Assembly (NCBI RefSeq): GCF_007991515.1
Contig: NZ_BJYM01000024.1
Coordinates: forward strand, 1 to 64,000
Length of the DNA: 64,000 nt
Source: Oceanobacillus sojae
GTDB lineage: Bacteria > Bacillota > Bacilli > Bacillales > Amphibacillaceae
Direction of reading: 5' to 3'
Shown here: positions 1-8,515 of the stretch, one piece after another
How the letters are laid out: every line of letters begins with the position of its first letter
How positions within the stretch are numbered: the first letter of the stretch is position 1
Translations under genes and position numbers: made by a program
Notes under the pieces: model-generated
Seen by the model: the letters and a program-made list of their open reading frames with translations, nothing else
Told to the model about the DNA's origin: nothing
The model's database searches: none

Positions 1-240
1 TAGCGGTTGCTATACACTTTACCTTTTATATTTGTCAACAGATATATGGAGAAAATGATCAACCCCCTGTTCCTATGGATAGGAAGTTACTTTTTAAAGT
101 GCGAAATTTGAGTTTATCATAATAAAGATGATTATGTAGAGTAGTGACTAGCGATGGTTTTCGATAGAAACGAGTAACTGTAGCAATATTGTCGGGTTAG
201 TAAAAATTTAAGATAGATGGACATGAAACTATCTAACGTA

Positions 241-283
241 GGAAAAACACGGAGACTCCTGCGGGAAAGCGCAGTGTTTTTCC
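241..283. repeat. Dispersed palindromic repeat, family A, copy 1
   Basis: Perfect 10-bp inverted arms GGAAAAACAC (241-250) and GTGTTTTTCC (274-283) flank a GC-richer loop containing GGAAAGCG-like sequence. The same arms and loop core recur at 42543-42580, and a degraded copy lies at 56301-56328. The loop is longer here than in copy 2. It has no T-run, so it is a repeat rather than a simple terminator. Confidence 0.6.
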
Positions 284-374
284 GGAGTGATCACTATTCA
301 GCTTATTTAAGAATACAGAACCGTAAACTTTCACTGGATAATTGCATTCAAATATGTTTATAATGTAAAATAGA

Positions 375-402
375 TTTATTGTGACAAAATCGCATATATA
401 AT
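375..402 (+). promoter_or_regulatory. Possible sigma-A promoter of rpoE
   Basis: A perfect -10 hexamer TATAAT (397-402) lies about 58 bp before the rpoE start. The best -35 candidate, TTTATT at 375-380 (16-bp spacer), is weak. Assignment rests mainly on the -10 and its position. Confidence 0.35.
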
Positions 403-459
403 AATTATTTGCAGCATAGATAGCTATCTTTAGCCTTAATTATATATTTAAAGGAGTGC

Positions 460-975
460 ATGAACGTGAGCGTGAAAGAATTGACACAAGAAGAAATCAG
501 CAATTTGTCCATGATTGAATTAGGTTCCATTATTTTAAAGGAAGAAAATAAAGCAGTCTCATTTCAAAATTTATTCTCTAAAATAGCAGATTTAAAAAAC
601 TTTTCAGAAGAAGATAAGGAAAATATGATTGCACAATTCTACACAGATATGAATGTTGACGGACGCTACTTAACATTAGGATCTGGTATGTGGGGATTAA
701 AAAGCTGGTATCCAGTAGAGCAGGCAGAAGAAGAAATTACAGATGAGCCGACGAAAAAACGTAAGAAAAAGAAGAAAAAAGCAGCAGCAGTAGTAGAAAC
801 AGAAGAAATTGATGATGATTTAGATGTAACAGATGAAGACATCGATGATATGCTGGATGATTTCGATGATGTAGAAGAAGATGAAGACCTGGAGGAAATT
901 GAAGATGAAGTAGATGATGTCATCGGTAAAGACGATTTGGATGAATTAGATTATGATGATGAGGACGACCGCTAA
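460..975 (+). CDS. rpoE: DNA-directed RNA polymerase delta subunit
   Basis: Delta is the small acidic RNA polymerase accessory subunit of Firmicutes; it promotes enzyme recycling and weakens non-specific nucleic-acid binding. The N-terminal ~90 residues match the folded HARE-HTH domain, including IAQFYTDMNVDGRYL and WGLKSWYP. A short basic lysine run (about 100-110) is followed by an almost purely Asp/Glu tail to the end, the family hallmark. The length of 171 aa is normal. ATG 460 is only 3 nt from AAGGAG (451-456), so GTG 466 or GTG 472 may be the true start. It is monocistronic, with a strong terminator. In B. subtilis pyrG follows directly; here an 11-kb cobalamin operon intervenes. Confidence 0.96.
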   Translation: MNVSVKELTQEEISNLSMIELGSIILKEENKAVSFQNLFSKIADLKNFSEEDKENMIAQFYTDMNVDGRYLTLGSGMWGLKSWYPVEQAEEEITDEPTKKRKKKKKKAAAVVETEEIDDDLDVTDEDIDDMLDDFDDVEEDEDLEEIEDEVDDVIGKDDLDELDYDDEDDR

Positions 976-1000
976 TCTGTTTCATATAAAAGGAATGAAT

Positions 1001-1051
1001 AAAAAAGCTGGAACAAGTTGAGTTAGAACTCAGTTTGTTCCAGCTTTTTTT
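1001..1051 (+). terminator. rpoE rho-independent terminator
   Basis: A long stem AAAAAAGCTGGAACAA pairs with its complement after a short loop and runs into a T-tract (about 1045-1051). It closes the rpoE unit and separates it from the B12-controlled operon. Confidence 0.9.
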
Positions 1052-1192
1052 ATAGCGGAAGGAAGCTTTGATAAAACTCTATTTTAGCAGGAATAATATC
1101 TTATAAGTGAACTTTTTATAAACTCTCACTTCTTTCTATAGTCTTTCATAGTAAAACATTGTAAAATAGACTTAGAAAACAATTACATAAAA

Positions 1193-1352
1193 TAAAAATA
1201 GGTGATTTTTAAAATCATAAAGGGAAGTTGGTGCAATTCCAACGCGGTCCCGCCACTGTAATTGCGAGCGAACAGAACGAGCCACTGTACAAACATGTAT
1301 GGGAAGGAGTCTGGGAGTGATGACCAAGAGCCAGGATACCTGCCTATTTTTA
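1193..1352 (+). ncRNA. Cobalamin (B12) riboswitch aptamer
   Basis: The aptamer senses adenosylcobalamin and represses the downstream uptake/salvage operon. The B12 box AGCCAGGATACCTGCC is at 1329-1344, close to the consensus. Upstream are the typical core blocks GGGAA, TTGGTGCAATTCCAACGCGG and CCCGCCACTGT. Helix P1 is formed by TAAAAATAGG (1193-1202) pairing with CCTATTTTTA (1343-1352). The following hairpin at 1407-1438 is the likely expression platform. The reading leads directly into BtuF/BtuC/BtuD-CbiZ, which agrees with B12 control. Confidence 0.95.
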
Positions 1353-1406
1353 GTTCCAGCCAATTCTACGAGGATAGTAAGGTGAAGCGTTTTTCTGAAT
1401 CTTTCT

Positions 1407-1438
1407 AACATCTTCATTTGCCGTGGAGATGTTTTTTA
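1407..1438 (+). terminator. Riboswitch-linked terminator
   Basis: AACATCTTC (1407-1415) can pair with GGAGATGTT (1425-1433) and is followed by a run of T. It lies 55 nt after the aptamer and is the probable OFF structure of the B12 riboswitch. About 180 nt of untranslated leader remain between it and the btuF start. Confidence 0.7.
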
Positions 1439-1620
1439 ACGTAGTATAGCTCATTTTAATCCAGTGTGAAAATTGGATATCTGCTAACTATACAAGCTAT
1501 TTGATTCAGGATACTTAGCAGAAAGAATAATTTTTGAAAGCCATTTCACATCTGTGCTTCCTCAATGATAAAAAACGGCTGAACATGTAAAAATACATTA
1601 AAATCAAGGGGGAAGTTAAA

Positions 1621-2619
1621 ATGAAAAAGTTTTTACAGGTTCTGCTGCTGGCTTTATTAGCGGGTTTCTTAATCGGATGCAGTAATAATGACAGCGGAAA
1701 TGAAGCTGCACCGAATGAAAATACGACAAATGAAGAATCTGCTGCAGAGGGAACAGATGGAGATGATTCTGCTTATCCGTTAACGGTAACAGATGCAATA
1801 GATAATGAAGTGACACTGGAGGAAGAACCAGAGCGAATTGTCTCGTTGATGCCGAGTAACACAGAAATTACATTTGCTTTAGGACAAGGAGATAAGGTGG
1901 TCGGTGTTTCTGATAACGATACATACCCGGAAGAGGTTTTTGATATTGATAAGGTTGGCGGCATGGAATTTAATGTTGAAGTGATTATCAGCCTGGACCC
2001 GGATGTTGTTTTAGCACATGAATCTTTAGTGGCTTCATCACAGGAAGCATTAGATCAACTGGAAGGCGCTGATATTGAAGTGTTCACCGTTGCAGACGCA
2101 ACAGATGTTGATACCACCTATGAAACAATTGACAATATTGGACAGGTTGTCGGTGCTGAAGAAGAGGCAGAACAATTAGTTACAGATATGCAGGCTGACT
2201 TTGCAGAATTAGAGGAAATAACCTCAGAAGTAGCAGAGGAAGATCGTCAATCTGTGTTCTTTGAGATTTCTCCATCACCAGATATCTATACAGCCGGACA
2301 GAACACATTCCTTGATGAGCTGCTGCAGATTATCCATGCAGATAATGCCGCCGGTGATCAGGAAGGCTGGGTTGAGATGGACCCGGAAGCAATTATAGAG
2401 CTGAATCCAGAGGTGATTATTTCAACATATGGTTCTTATGTAGAAGATCCAATCGGTGAAGTGACTTCAAGAGATGGTTTTGATGCTGTAGATGCCGTGG
2501 TAAATGAAAGAATTTATGATGTTGATTCGGATACAGTGTCCCGACCGGGGCCTCGTCTCGTTGATGGAGCAAGAGAAATCGCTGAGTCAGTGTATCCGGA
2601 GCTTTTTGATGAAGAGTAA
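1621..2619 (+). CDS. btuF: Corrinoid ABC transporter substrate-binding lipoprotein (BtuF-like)
   Basis: The protein is an extracellular lipid-anchored receptor that would deliver cobalamin or cobinamide to the BtuC permease. It has a lysine-containing signal peptide ending in lipobox LIGC (lipidated Cys20), then an acidic Asn/Glu linker (21-50) and a helical-backbone binding fold of the BtuF/FepB class. Motifs include ERIVSLMPSNTEITFALG and IIELNPEVIISTYG. At 332 aa the length is typical. GGGGGAAG precedes the ATG. It is the first gene after the riboswitch and overlaps btuC by 11 bp. A siderophore receptor is excluded by the context rather than by the fold. Confidence 0.92.
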   Translation: MKKFLQVLLLALLAGFLIGCSNNDSGNEAAPNENTTNEESAAEGTDGDDSAYPLTVTDAIDNEVTLEEEPERIVSLMPSNTEITFALGQGDKVVGVSDNDTYPEEVFDIDKVGGMEFNVEVIISLDPDVVLAHESLVASSQEALDQLEGADIEVFTVADATDVDTTYETIDNIGQVVGAEEEAEQLVTDMQADFAELEEITSEVAEEDRQSVFFEISPSPDIYTAGQNTFLDELLQIIHADNAAGDQEGWVEMDPEAIIELNPEVIISTYGSYVEDPIGEVTSRDGFDAVDAVVNERIYDVDSDTVSRPGPRLVDGAREIAESVYPELFDEE

Positions 2620-3640
2620 TTTATTGAAATATACGCTTTCATTAGCGTTTTTAATCAGTACCATGCTGATAGCAATTTCGGTTGGCAGTGTCTCTGTCCC
2701 GATACCTGAAATTGTTAAAATTATCGGTTCAGAGGTATTTCATCTTCCTATAGGTAATGATGTCGATCCAAAGTCCATCAGCATTGTATATGATATACGC
2801 TTGCCACGGGTTATCCTGGCGGGACTTGTGGGGGCCTCTCTTGCGATTGCAGGAGCGGCCTTTCAAGGTTTATTGCGGAATCCTTTAGCTGATCCCTACA
2901 TTCTCGGTGTTTCATCCGGTGCATCTGTCGGGGCGGTATCAACCTTATTTTTTAATATCTCCATCCCGTTTTTGGGAATGTATACGTTGCCATTCTTAAG
3001 TATCCTTTCTGCACTGGCAACCATTATGACTGTGCTCTTTTTTGCGAAAAAAATTGATAAAACAATGCGTGTCGAATCAATTATTCTGACCGGGATTATT
3101 TTCAGCTCCTTTTTAGGATCCATTATTTCTTTGATTATTGCATTGACAGGAGAAGAGCTGCAGCAAATAATCGGCTGGCTCTTGGGAAGTGTATCAATGC
3201 GCGGCTGGAAATACGTCGGAATTATTTTACCGTTTTTAATTATCGGCGGTTTATTATTGCTGATGAACACAAGGGAATTAAATGCTATGTCATTTGGAGA
3301 AGATCGGGCACAGCATTTAGGAGTCGATGTAGAAAAACGCAAAATGCTTATTCTGGCTGCGGGCTCTATTTTAACAGGTGCAGCAGTAGCTGTTTCAGGT
3401 ACAATCGGCTTTGTCGGCCTGGTTATCCCTCATTTAACGAGAAAGCTGTGGGGACCGGATCATATTCATCTTCTGCCATTATCTATTATTACTGGGGCAG
3501 GATTTCTTATCTTAACGGACTTATTGTCAAGGACGATTATATCGCCCCAGGTTCTGCCTGTGGGAGTCATCACAGCGTTAGTAGGTGCACCTGTATTCGC
3601 AATGATTCTACTGAAACAGAAAAAAGCAAAAGGAAGGTAA
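2609..3640 (+). CDS. btuC: Corrinoid ABC transporter permease (BtuC-like)
   Basis: An FecCD/BtuC-type permease with about ten hydrophobic helices. Family motifs include DIRLPRVILAGLVGASLAIAG, GLLRNPLADPYILGVSSGAS, and near the C-terminus GTIGFVGLVIPH. The start was set at ATG 2609, with GGAG 7 nt upstream and an 11-bp overlap with btuF. The frame is also open further upstream within btuF, but that extension has no permease character. It forms the membrane channel of the B12 importer together with the neighbouring receptor and ATPase. Confidence 0.93.
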   Translation: MKSNLLKYTLSLAFLISTMLIAISVGSVSVPIPEIVKIIGSEVFHLPIGNDVDPKSISIVYDIRLPRVILAGLVGASLAIAGAAFQGLLRNPLADPYILGVSSGASVGAVSTLFFNISIPFLGMYTLPFLSILSALATIMTVLFFAKKIDKTMRVESIILTGIIFSSFLGSIISLIIALTGEELQQIIGWLLGSVSMRGWKYVGIILPFLIIGGLLLLMNTRELNAMSFGEDRAQHLGVDVEKRKMLILAAGSILTGAAVAVSGTIGFVGLVIPHLTRKLWGPDHIHLLPLSIITGAGFLILTDLLSRTIISPQVLPVGVITALVGAPVFAMILLKQKKAKGR

Positions 3641-3646
3641 AAAAAG

Positions 3647-5143
3647 ATGCTCAAAGTAGAAAACGTATCAGGCGGTTATGATGGTGAAACAATCGTAAAG
3701 GATATTCATTTTTCTGTTGGCAAAGGGGAGTTCTTCGGTATTCTGGGTCCGAATGGCAGCGGAAAAACCACATTGCTCAAGATGATGAGCGGTTTATTAG
3801 AGCTTGAGCAGGGAGAGGTCAAAATCGACGATAGAAGCATCTCTGATTTAACTAAAAAACAGCTCGCGAAAAAGATGGCTGTCTTGCCACAACTATCACC
3901 GCAGGTTTTTCCGTATACAGTGAAGGAAACCGTTTCTCTTGGCAGGTATGCACATCATCGCGGCTTTTTCCAGACGTGGACGGATGAAGATGAGAACATT
4001 GTGCAAAAGGTAATGAAACAGACAAATATCAGCCACTTTCAAGATAATTCTGTGATGGAGCATTCTGGCGGAGAGCAGCAAAGGATATTCCTGGCACAGG
4101 CACTGGTCCAGAAGCCGGATATTTTATTACTGGATGAACCGACAAACCATTTAGATTTGGCCTATCAAAAGGAGCTACTGGATCTTTTGAGAACGCGTGC
4201 CAGGGAAGAAGGTCTGACGGTCGTTGCTATTTTACATGATTTAAACCTGGCAAGCCTTTATTGTGACAAAATTTTATTAATGGATAACGGAGAGACGAGG
4301 GCGGTTGCGGATCCTGATGATGTGTTTTCAGAAGAGCTGATTAATCATGTCTATCAAACAGAAGTCGTCAAACAACCGCATTCCAAAATTGCAAAACCGC
4401 AGCTGCATTTATTGCCGGGTAAAAAGAGCGAGAGAGAGGGAGAACAGGTGAAAATTGATGAAAATATGCTGTCAATTAGTCCGGAGCGGATTGTATTACA
4501 GTCAAAGCAGCCCTTGAAAACAGTGTCTTCTGGTGTTGTCGGAGCCGGAGCCGGCTGGTACAGTAATTTCGTGAACAGACATGTAGATGCGACTTATAAT
4601 TGTACGAACCATCGGGAAGAAATGCGTGAATATTTAACCAATCATGGTTTTCCAGTTTCTCAAACAGTCGGGATGATGACGGCTGTTACCTTAGAGGATA
4701 ACAGTTATCGTGTATATGAAGGAGATGGATTCTCTGTCATGATTGTTGTGACTGCCGGTGTAGGAAATGCTGTAGACAGTACACGCGAGAATTCGCCTGT
4801 AGCCGCGCCAGTCAAGCCTGGTACAATTAACACGTGGATTTTTGTAAATGGGAAATTAACGGATGAAGCCTATATTCAGTCAATTATTACTGCAACAGAA
4901 GCGAAGGCACAGGTACTCCGTGATTGTCATATTCTTGACGCCCATACAAAAAAGCAGGCTACCGGTACCTCGACAGACAGTATACTAGTTGCTGCAACAC
5001 AGCAGGGCAAAGAAATAGATTATGCGGGGACAGCTACTGAACTCGGGGCTATAATTGGACGTGGTGTTTATCAGGAAATGAAGCAGTCCATCCAACATTA
5101 TTTTAAGAGGAAAAAAATGCATGATCATCTATCGTTTAATTAG
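3647..5143 (+). CDS. Fusion of B12 importer ATPase (BtuD) and adenosylcobinamide amidohydrolase (CbiZ)
   Basis: Residues 1-~255 are an ABC ATPase: Walker A GPNGSGKT (34-41), signature SGGEQQ (140-145), Walker B ILLLDEP (159-165), H-loop His197. Residues ~268-498 match CbiZ, the amidohydrolase that clips the aminopropanol arm of (pseudo)cobinamide to give cobyric acid, with motifs VVGAGAGWY, NCTNHREEM and ITATEAKAQVL. One chain thus links uptake energisation to the first remodelling step. The basic/charged linker near 245-267 joins the halves. The next gene begins inside its last 23 bp. It is intact, with no internal stop. Confidence 0.92.
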   Translation: MLKVENVSGGYDGETIVKDIHFSVGKGEFFGILGPNGSGKTTLLKMMSGLLELEQGEVKIDDRSISDLTKKQLAKKMAVLPQLSPQVFPYTVKETVSLGRYAHHRGFFQTWTDEDENIVQKVMKQTNISHFQDNSVMEHSGGEQQRIFLAQALVQKPDILLLDEPTNHLDLAYQKELLDLLRTRAREEGLTVVAILHDLNLASLYCDKILLMDNGETRAVADPDDVFSEELINHVYQTEVVKQPHSKIAKPQLHLLPGKKSEREGEQVKIDENMLSISPERIVLQSKQPLKTVSSGVVGAGAGWYSNFVNRHVDATYNCTNHREEMREYLTNHGFPVSQTVGMMTAVTLEDNSYRVYEGDGFSVMIVVTAGVGNAVDSTRENSPVAAPVKPGTINTWIFVNGKLTDEAYIQSIITATEAKAQVLRDCHILDAHTKKQATGTSTDSILVAATQQGKEIDYAGTATELGAIIGRGVYQEMKQSIQHYFKRKKMHDHLSFN

Positions 5144-6086
5144 TATCACGCTCGCATTAATCATCGATCGTGCCATCGGTGATCCGCCGCATTGGCCGCA
5201 TCCGGTACGCTGGATGGGGAATTTTATTTCCCTGCTTGACAGGCGTTTGAATCATGGGAAACATAAAAAAAGGAAAGGCATCGTCCTCCTTTTACTGGTA
5301 ACAATAACAGTTTTATTCATTAGCTTACTGATAAGCTGGGGAGCTTATCAGCTTCATCCTGTTGCAGGAATTATTGTAGAGGCAGGCCTGATTGCAGTAA
5401 CGATTGCACAAAAGGATTTAGGAGCTGCTGCCTTGCGTGTTTATGAGCCGCTGGCTGCCGGTGATATAGAGAGCGCCCGTTATCAGGTATCAATGATCGT
5501 CGGCAGAGATACGGAAAATCTGGATGAAAAAGAAGTAACACGTGCTGCTGTCGAAACAGTTGCTGAAAGTATTGGTGATGGAATTACTTCTCCACTTTTT
5601 TGGGCGTTTATTGGTGGTGCCCCGCTGGCAATTGTGTATCGTGCAGTAAATACATGCGATTCCATGATTGGTCATAAAAATGAACGTTACCGGGATTTCG
5701 GCTGGGCAGCAGCTAAGCTTGACGATGTTTTAAACTGGATTCCCGGCAGAATAACGACCTTTTTGATGATGTTAACAAATCGTACTCCGTATCTTAACAG
5801 AAAAGAAGCCTTTAAAAGGTGGTATACAGATGCCAAAAAGCATCCGAGCCCGAACAGTGGTTTTTTTGAAGCAGCTGTTGCGTTATTCCTCGGTGTTCAG
5901 CTTGGTGGAGTGAATTATTATAAGGGTATCAAATCAGAGCGGGCTCATATGGGTATCAACAGACGGGAATTAGAAAAAAGAGATATTTTACATACCATTA
6001 AAATAATGCAGCGCGCCGTTTTTGCTTTTGTTATTATCTTATGGATTGGAGGTGGCGTCATTGCAGCTGCCGGAGCATGGTTCTAA
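5121..6086 (+). CDS. cbiB: Adenosylcobinamide-phosphate synthase (CbiB/CobD)
   Basis: An inner-membrane enzyme that condenses adenosylcobyric acid with (R)-1-amino-2-propanol phosphate. Family motifs are IDRAIGDPPHWPHPVRWMG near the N-terminus, VARAAVETVAES-type sequence, DGITSPLFW, AVNTCDSMIGHKN and KHPSPNSGFFEAAVA. Several hydrophobic helices are present, and 321 aa is the usual length. It uses the cobyric acid released by the CbiZ half of the preceding gene, with which it overlaps by 23 bp. The next gene's start also lies within its end. Confidence 0.95.
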   Translation: MIIYRLISITLALIIDRAIGDPPHWPHPVRWMGNFISLLDRRLNHGKHKKRKGIVLLLLVTITVLFISLLISWGAYQLHPVAGIIVEAGLIAVTIAQKDLGAAALRVYEPLAAGDIESARYQVSMIVGRDTENLDEKEVTRAAVETVAESIGDGITSPLFWAFIGGAPLAIVYRAVNTCDSMIGHKNERYRDFGWAAAKLDDVLNWIPGRITTFLMMLTNRTPYLNRKEAFKRWYTDAKKHPSPNSGFFEAAVALFLGVQLGGVNYYKGIKSERAHMGINRRELEKRDILHTIKIMQRAVFAFVIILWIGGGVIAAAGAWF

Positions 6087-7137
6087 CACAAAATATGTCT
6101 ATGACTCACTAAAGATGAAACAGCCTGAAAAGGTGATTGATTTCAGTGTGAATATTAATCCATTAGGCGCACCGAAAGTATTACAGGAAAAATGGGGAGA
6201 GTGGTTCACGGCGATTAATGATTATCCAGATCCCTATGCCAAAACGCTTATGGAGGAGCTTGCAGAGCAGGAGAATATTTCTGCTGAACATTTACTTGCA
6301 GGAAATGGGGCTGCCGAGATAATCACTTTGGTTGCCAGATATTTAGCTGGAAGTAAGGTGGCTGTAGTTCATCCAGCTTTTTCGGAATATGCAGCTGCCT
6401 GCAGGAATGAAGGTTGTGAGGTTGTGGAAATTGTACTTGCTGCACCGGAATGGAATTTAGAGGTGTCTGCACTAGCAGATAAACTTCACGGAGTAAAGGC
6501 AGTATTTCTGTGTAATCCCAATAATCCTACAGGTATTCATTACAGCAGAGAGACGGTAGAAGCACTGATAGAAGTATGTAAAAGCACAGATACACTTTGT
6601 ATTATCGATGAAGCTTTTTATGATTTTTTAGCAGAGCCAGTTACTTATATAGAAAAAGTTCTGCACCAGCAGCATGTGCTCATTATCCGTTCGCTGACAA
6701 AAATGTATAGTATCGCCGGCCTGCGGCTCGGCTTCCTTGCCGGTGATCCTGAATTGCTTCAAAAGATTGGCAGGACAAAGCCGCATTGGAGTGTGAACGC
6801 CTTGGCAATGAAGGCAGGTGTTGCCTGTTTACAGGATGAATCTCATACTGTGGAAACAAGAAGATTTATTGCAACTGAACGAACAGCAATTTTTCAGGAG
6901 CTGAAGATGCTTGGATTTGAACATAGCTCATCACAGCTGAATTTCTATTTATTAAGGGATCCTTCCTTATCAACACAGGAGCAGCTGTTTCATTACCTGC
7001 TGAAACAAGGGCTTGTACTGCGGCATACAGAAAACTTTCCGGGAATAGAGGGGAAATGGCTTCGTGTTGCCGTGAAACAGCCTGGTGCTAATAAAATACT
7101 GCTGGAGGCGTTAGCTGCATGGAAACAGAGAAATTGA
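6061..7137 (+). CDS. L-threonine-O-3-phosphate decarboxylase (CobD type, class II aminotransferase fold)
   Basis: A PLP enzyme that makes aminopropanol phosphate for the CbiB reaction. The N-terminal MQLPEHGSN and IDFSVNINPLG are typical of this branch. NPNNPTG and the PLP-lysine segment SLTKMYSIAGLRLG identify the fold-type I core. The start is TTG 6061: GGAGGT (6048-6053) stands 7 nt before it, and no ATG or GTG fits as well. This gives 358 aa and a 26-bp overlap with cbiB. A histidinol-phosphate aminotransferase is the main alternative; the operon context decides. Confidence 0.88.
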   Translation: MQLPEHGSNTKYVYDSLKMKQPEKVIDFSVNINPLGAPKVLQEKWGEWFTAINDYPDPYAKTLMEELAEQENISAEHLLAGNGAAEIITLVARYLAGSKVAVVHPAFSEYAAACRNEGCEVVEIVLAAPEWNLEVSALADKLHGVKAVFLCNPNNPTGIHYSRETVEALIEVCKSTDTLCIIDEAFYDFLAEPVTYIEKVLHQQHVLIIRSLTKMYSIAGLRLGFLAGDPELLQKIGRTKPHWSVNALAMKAGVACLQDESHTVETRRFIATERTAIFQELKMLGFEHSSSQLNFYLLRDPSLSTQEQLFHYLLKQGLVLRHTENFPGIEGKWLRVAVKQPGANKILLEALAAWKQRN

Positions 7138-7679
7138 TATTTATTACTGGAGGAGTACGCAGCGGTAAAAGTGCTTTTGCTGAACGCTTAGCTATAAAGC
7201 ATGCTCTGAAAACAGAAAACAATCTTCATTATATTGCATGCGGTATTCCCACCGATGTGGAAATGCAGGAGCGCATTAAACGCCATCAACAAGACCGGGG
7301 GCAATCTGATTTTACGTGGAGAACCTGGGAACAGCCGATTCATTTATCACATATCGCCAACCAGTTTACAGGGCAAGATGTGATTTTATTAGACTGTATG
7401 ACTACGCTTTTAAATAACTATCTGTTTCATGAAGGAGTAGATGATACAAATACAGTTTTAGAGTATGTAAGAGAGGATATTACAGAGCTTTGTAATCATG
7501 CAGGCAAGGTCATTATTGTTTCCAATGAAGTGCTGCAGGATATCCCTTATAAGAATGAGCTCACAAGGAATTATCAGGCATTATTAGGAAATGTGCACCA
7601 GCAGATAGTAGAGAATGCGGACTTGGCAATTTTAGTAGAGAGCGGAATACCGCTTGTGAAGAAAGGGGAATGGAAATGA
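7119..7679 (+). CDS. cobU: Adenosylcobinamide kinase / guanylyltransferase (CobU)
   Basis: Phosphorylates adenosylcobinamide and then transfers GMP to give AdoCbi-GDP. P-loop GGVRSGKS is at residues 11-18, and the HxxxR-type segment RHQQDR around His56 carries the expected guanylylated histidine. DVILLDCMTTLLNN is the Walker B-like strand. The usual SNEVGxGIVP motif is altered (SNEVLQDIPY), whereas a second, shorter CobU-like gene at 9857 keeps GIVP. The length of 186 aa is normal. It overlaps the upstream gene by 19 bp and the downstream gene by 4 bp (ATGA). Confidence 0.85.
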   Translation: METEKLIFITGGVRSGKSAFAERLAIKHALKTENNLHYIACGIPTDVEMQERIKRHQQDRGQSDFTWRTWEQPIHLSHIANQFTGQDVILLDCMTTLLNNYLFHEGVDDTNTVLEYVREDITELCNHAGKVIIVSNEVLQDIPYKNELTRNYQALLGNVHQQIVENADLAILVESGIPLVKKGEWK

Positions 7680-8515
7680 AGGGAGTTATGCTGCAGGGAA
7701 CTGCTTCTCATGTTGGAAAAAGTATTCTTACGACAGCAATTTGCCGGATGCTGACAAGACACGGATTTCAAATTTCCCCTTTCAAAGCACAGAATATGTC
7801 GAGTCATAGTGTTGCACTTGAAACTGGAAGAGAGATTGCCATTTCACAATATGAGCAGGCAGAAGCTGCAGGGCGCAGAGCGGAGCCCTGGATGAATCCG
7901 ATTCTGCTGAAGCCTTTGAAAAGAATGCATACGGAAGTATTTTTAACAGGGGAATCACAGGGTGTGATTACAGGTGCAAGCTTTAAGGACCTTTATTACC
8001 AAAGAGCGCTTCTAGAAATTAAAGAAGGTCTGGCACAAGCTGACAACAGCAGTGATTTTGTAATTATTGAAGGAGCTGGAAGTCCTGTAGAAATGAATTT
8101 AAAGGAACGTGATTTGGCAAATATGGCAATTGCCGAGCTTGCAGAGGTTCCTGTTCTTTTAGTAGCTGATATTGAAAGAGGCGGTGTTTTTGCAAGTATT
8201 GCCGGTACACTTGCCTTACTTACGGAAAAAGAACGCTCACGTGTAAAAGGAATCATTATTAATAAATTTTCCGGTAATCCATCTCTTTTTACAGATGGTG
8301 TAGAGTGGCTGGAAAACTATACAAATCTTCCTGTACTCGGTATCATTCCTTATATTCAGCATCAGCTTGACGAAGAGGATAGCCTGCATGGAACAGTATC
8401 CTCTTTCCAGCCCAATTTAACAAGTAAAGAAGCGGATTATGAAAGGCTTGCAGACCATTTGGAGGCAAACATAAATTTAGAGAAATTGATGGAAATGATG
8501 GAAGGAGCATCCTGA
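7676..8515 (+). CDS. Cobyric acid synthase homologue lacking the glutaminase domain (CobQ/CbiP-like)
   Basis: CobQ amidates cobyrinic a,c-diamide using glutamine. Residues 1-~235 match the ATP-binding amidoligase domain: MLQGTASHVGKS P-loop, SPFKAQNMSSHS, VIEGAGSPVEMNL, VLLVADIERGGVFAS, INKFSGN. Full proteins are near 500 aa and carry a C-terminal class I glutaminase. Here that domain is absent, yet the last ~30 residues (DYERLADHLEANINLEKL) look like the extreme C-terminus of full CobQ, suggesting an in-frame internal deletion. ATG 7676 was preferred to ATG 7670 because GAAAGGGG is 7 nt upstream. cobS starts at its stop codon. Activity is doubtful. Confidence 0.8.
   Translation: MKGVMLQGTASHVGKSILTTAICRMLTRHGFQISPFKAQNMSSHSVALETGREIAISQYEQAEAAGRRAEPWMNPILLKPLKRMHTEVFLTGESQGVITGASFKDLYYQRALLEIKEGLAQADNSSDFVIIEGAGSPVEMNLKERDLANMAIAELAEVPVLLVADIERGGVFASIAGTLALLTEKERSRVKGIIINKFSGNPSLFTDGVEWLENYTNLPVLGIIPYIQHQLDEEDSLHGTVSSFQPNLTSKEADYERLADHLEANINLEKLMEMMEGAS

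Larger units (their letters stand above)
1..459. other. Intergenic region upstream of rpoE
   Basis: No convincing coding sequence is seen. The stretch is AT-rich, carries one copy of a palindromic dispersed repeat (241-283) and a probable promoter just before rpoE. Whatever lies further upstream is outside the window. Confidence 0.6.

Noticed and set aside
666-923. Serine-rich 85-codon frame opposite rpoE
   Set aside because: It is the mirror of the Asp/Glu-rich tail codons of rpoE and has no ribosome site.
1500-1520. Second partial B12-box-like CAGGATAC in the btuF leader
   Set aside because: Only eight bases match and no aptamer core surrounds it; probably chance.
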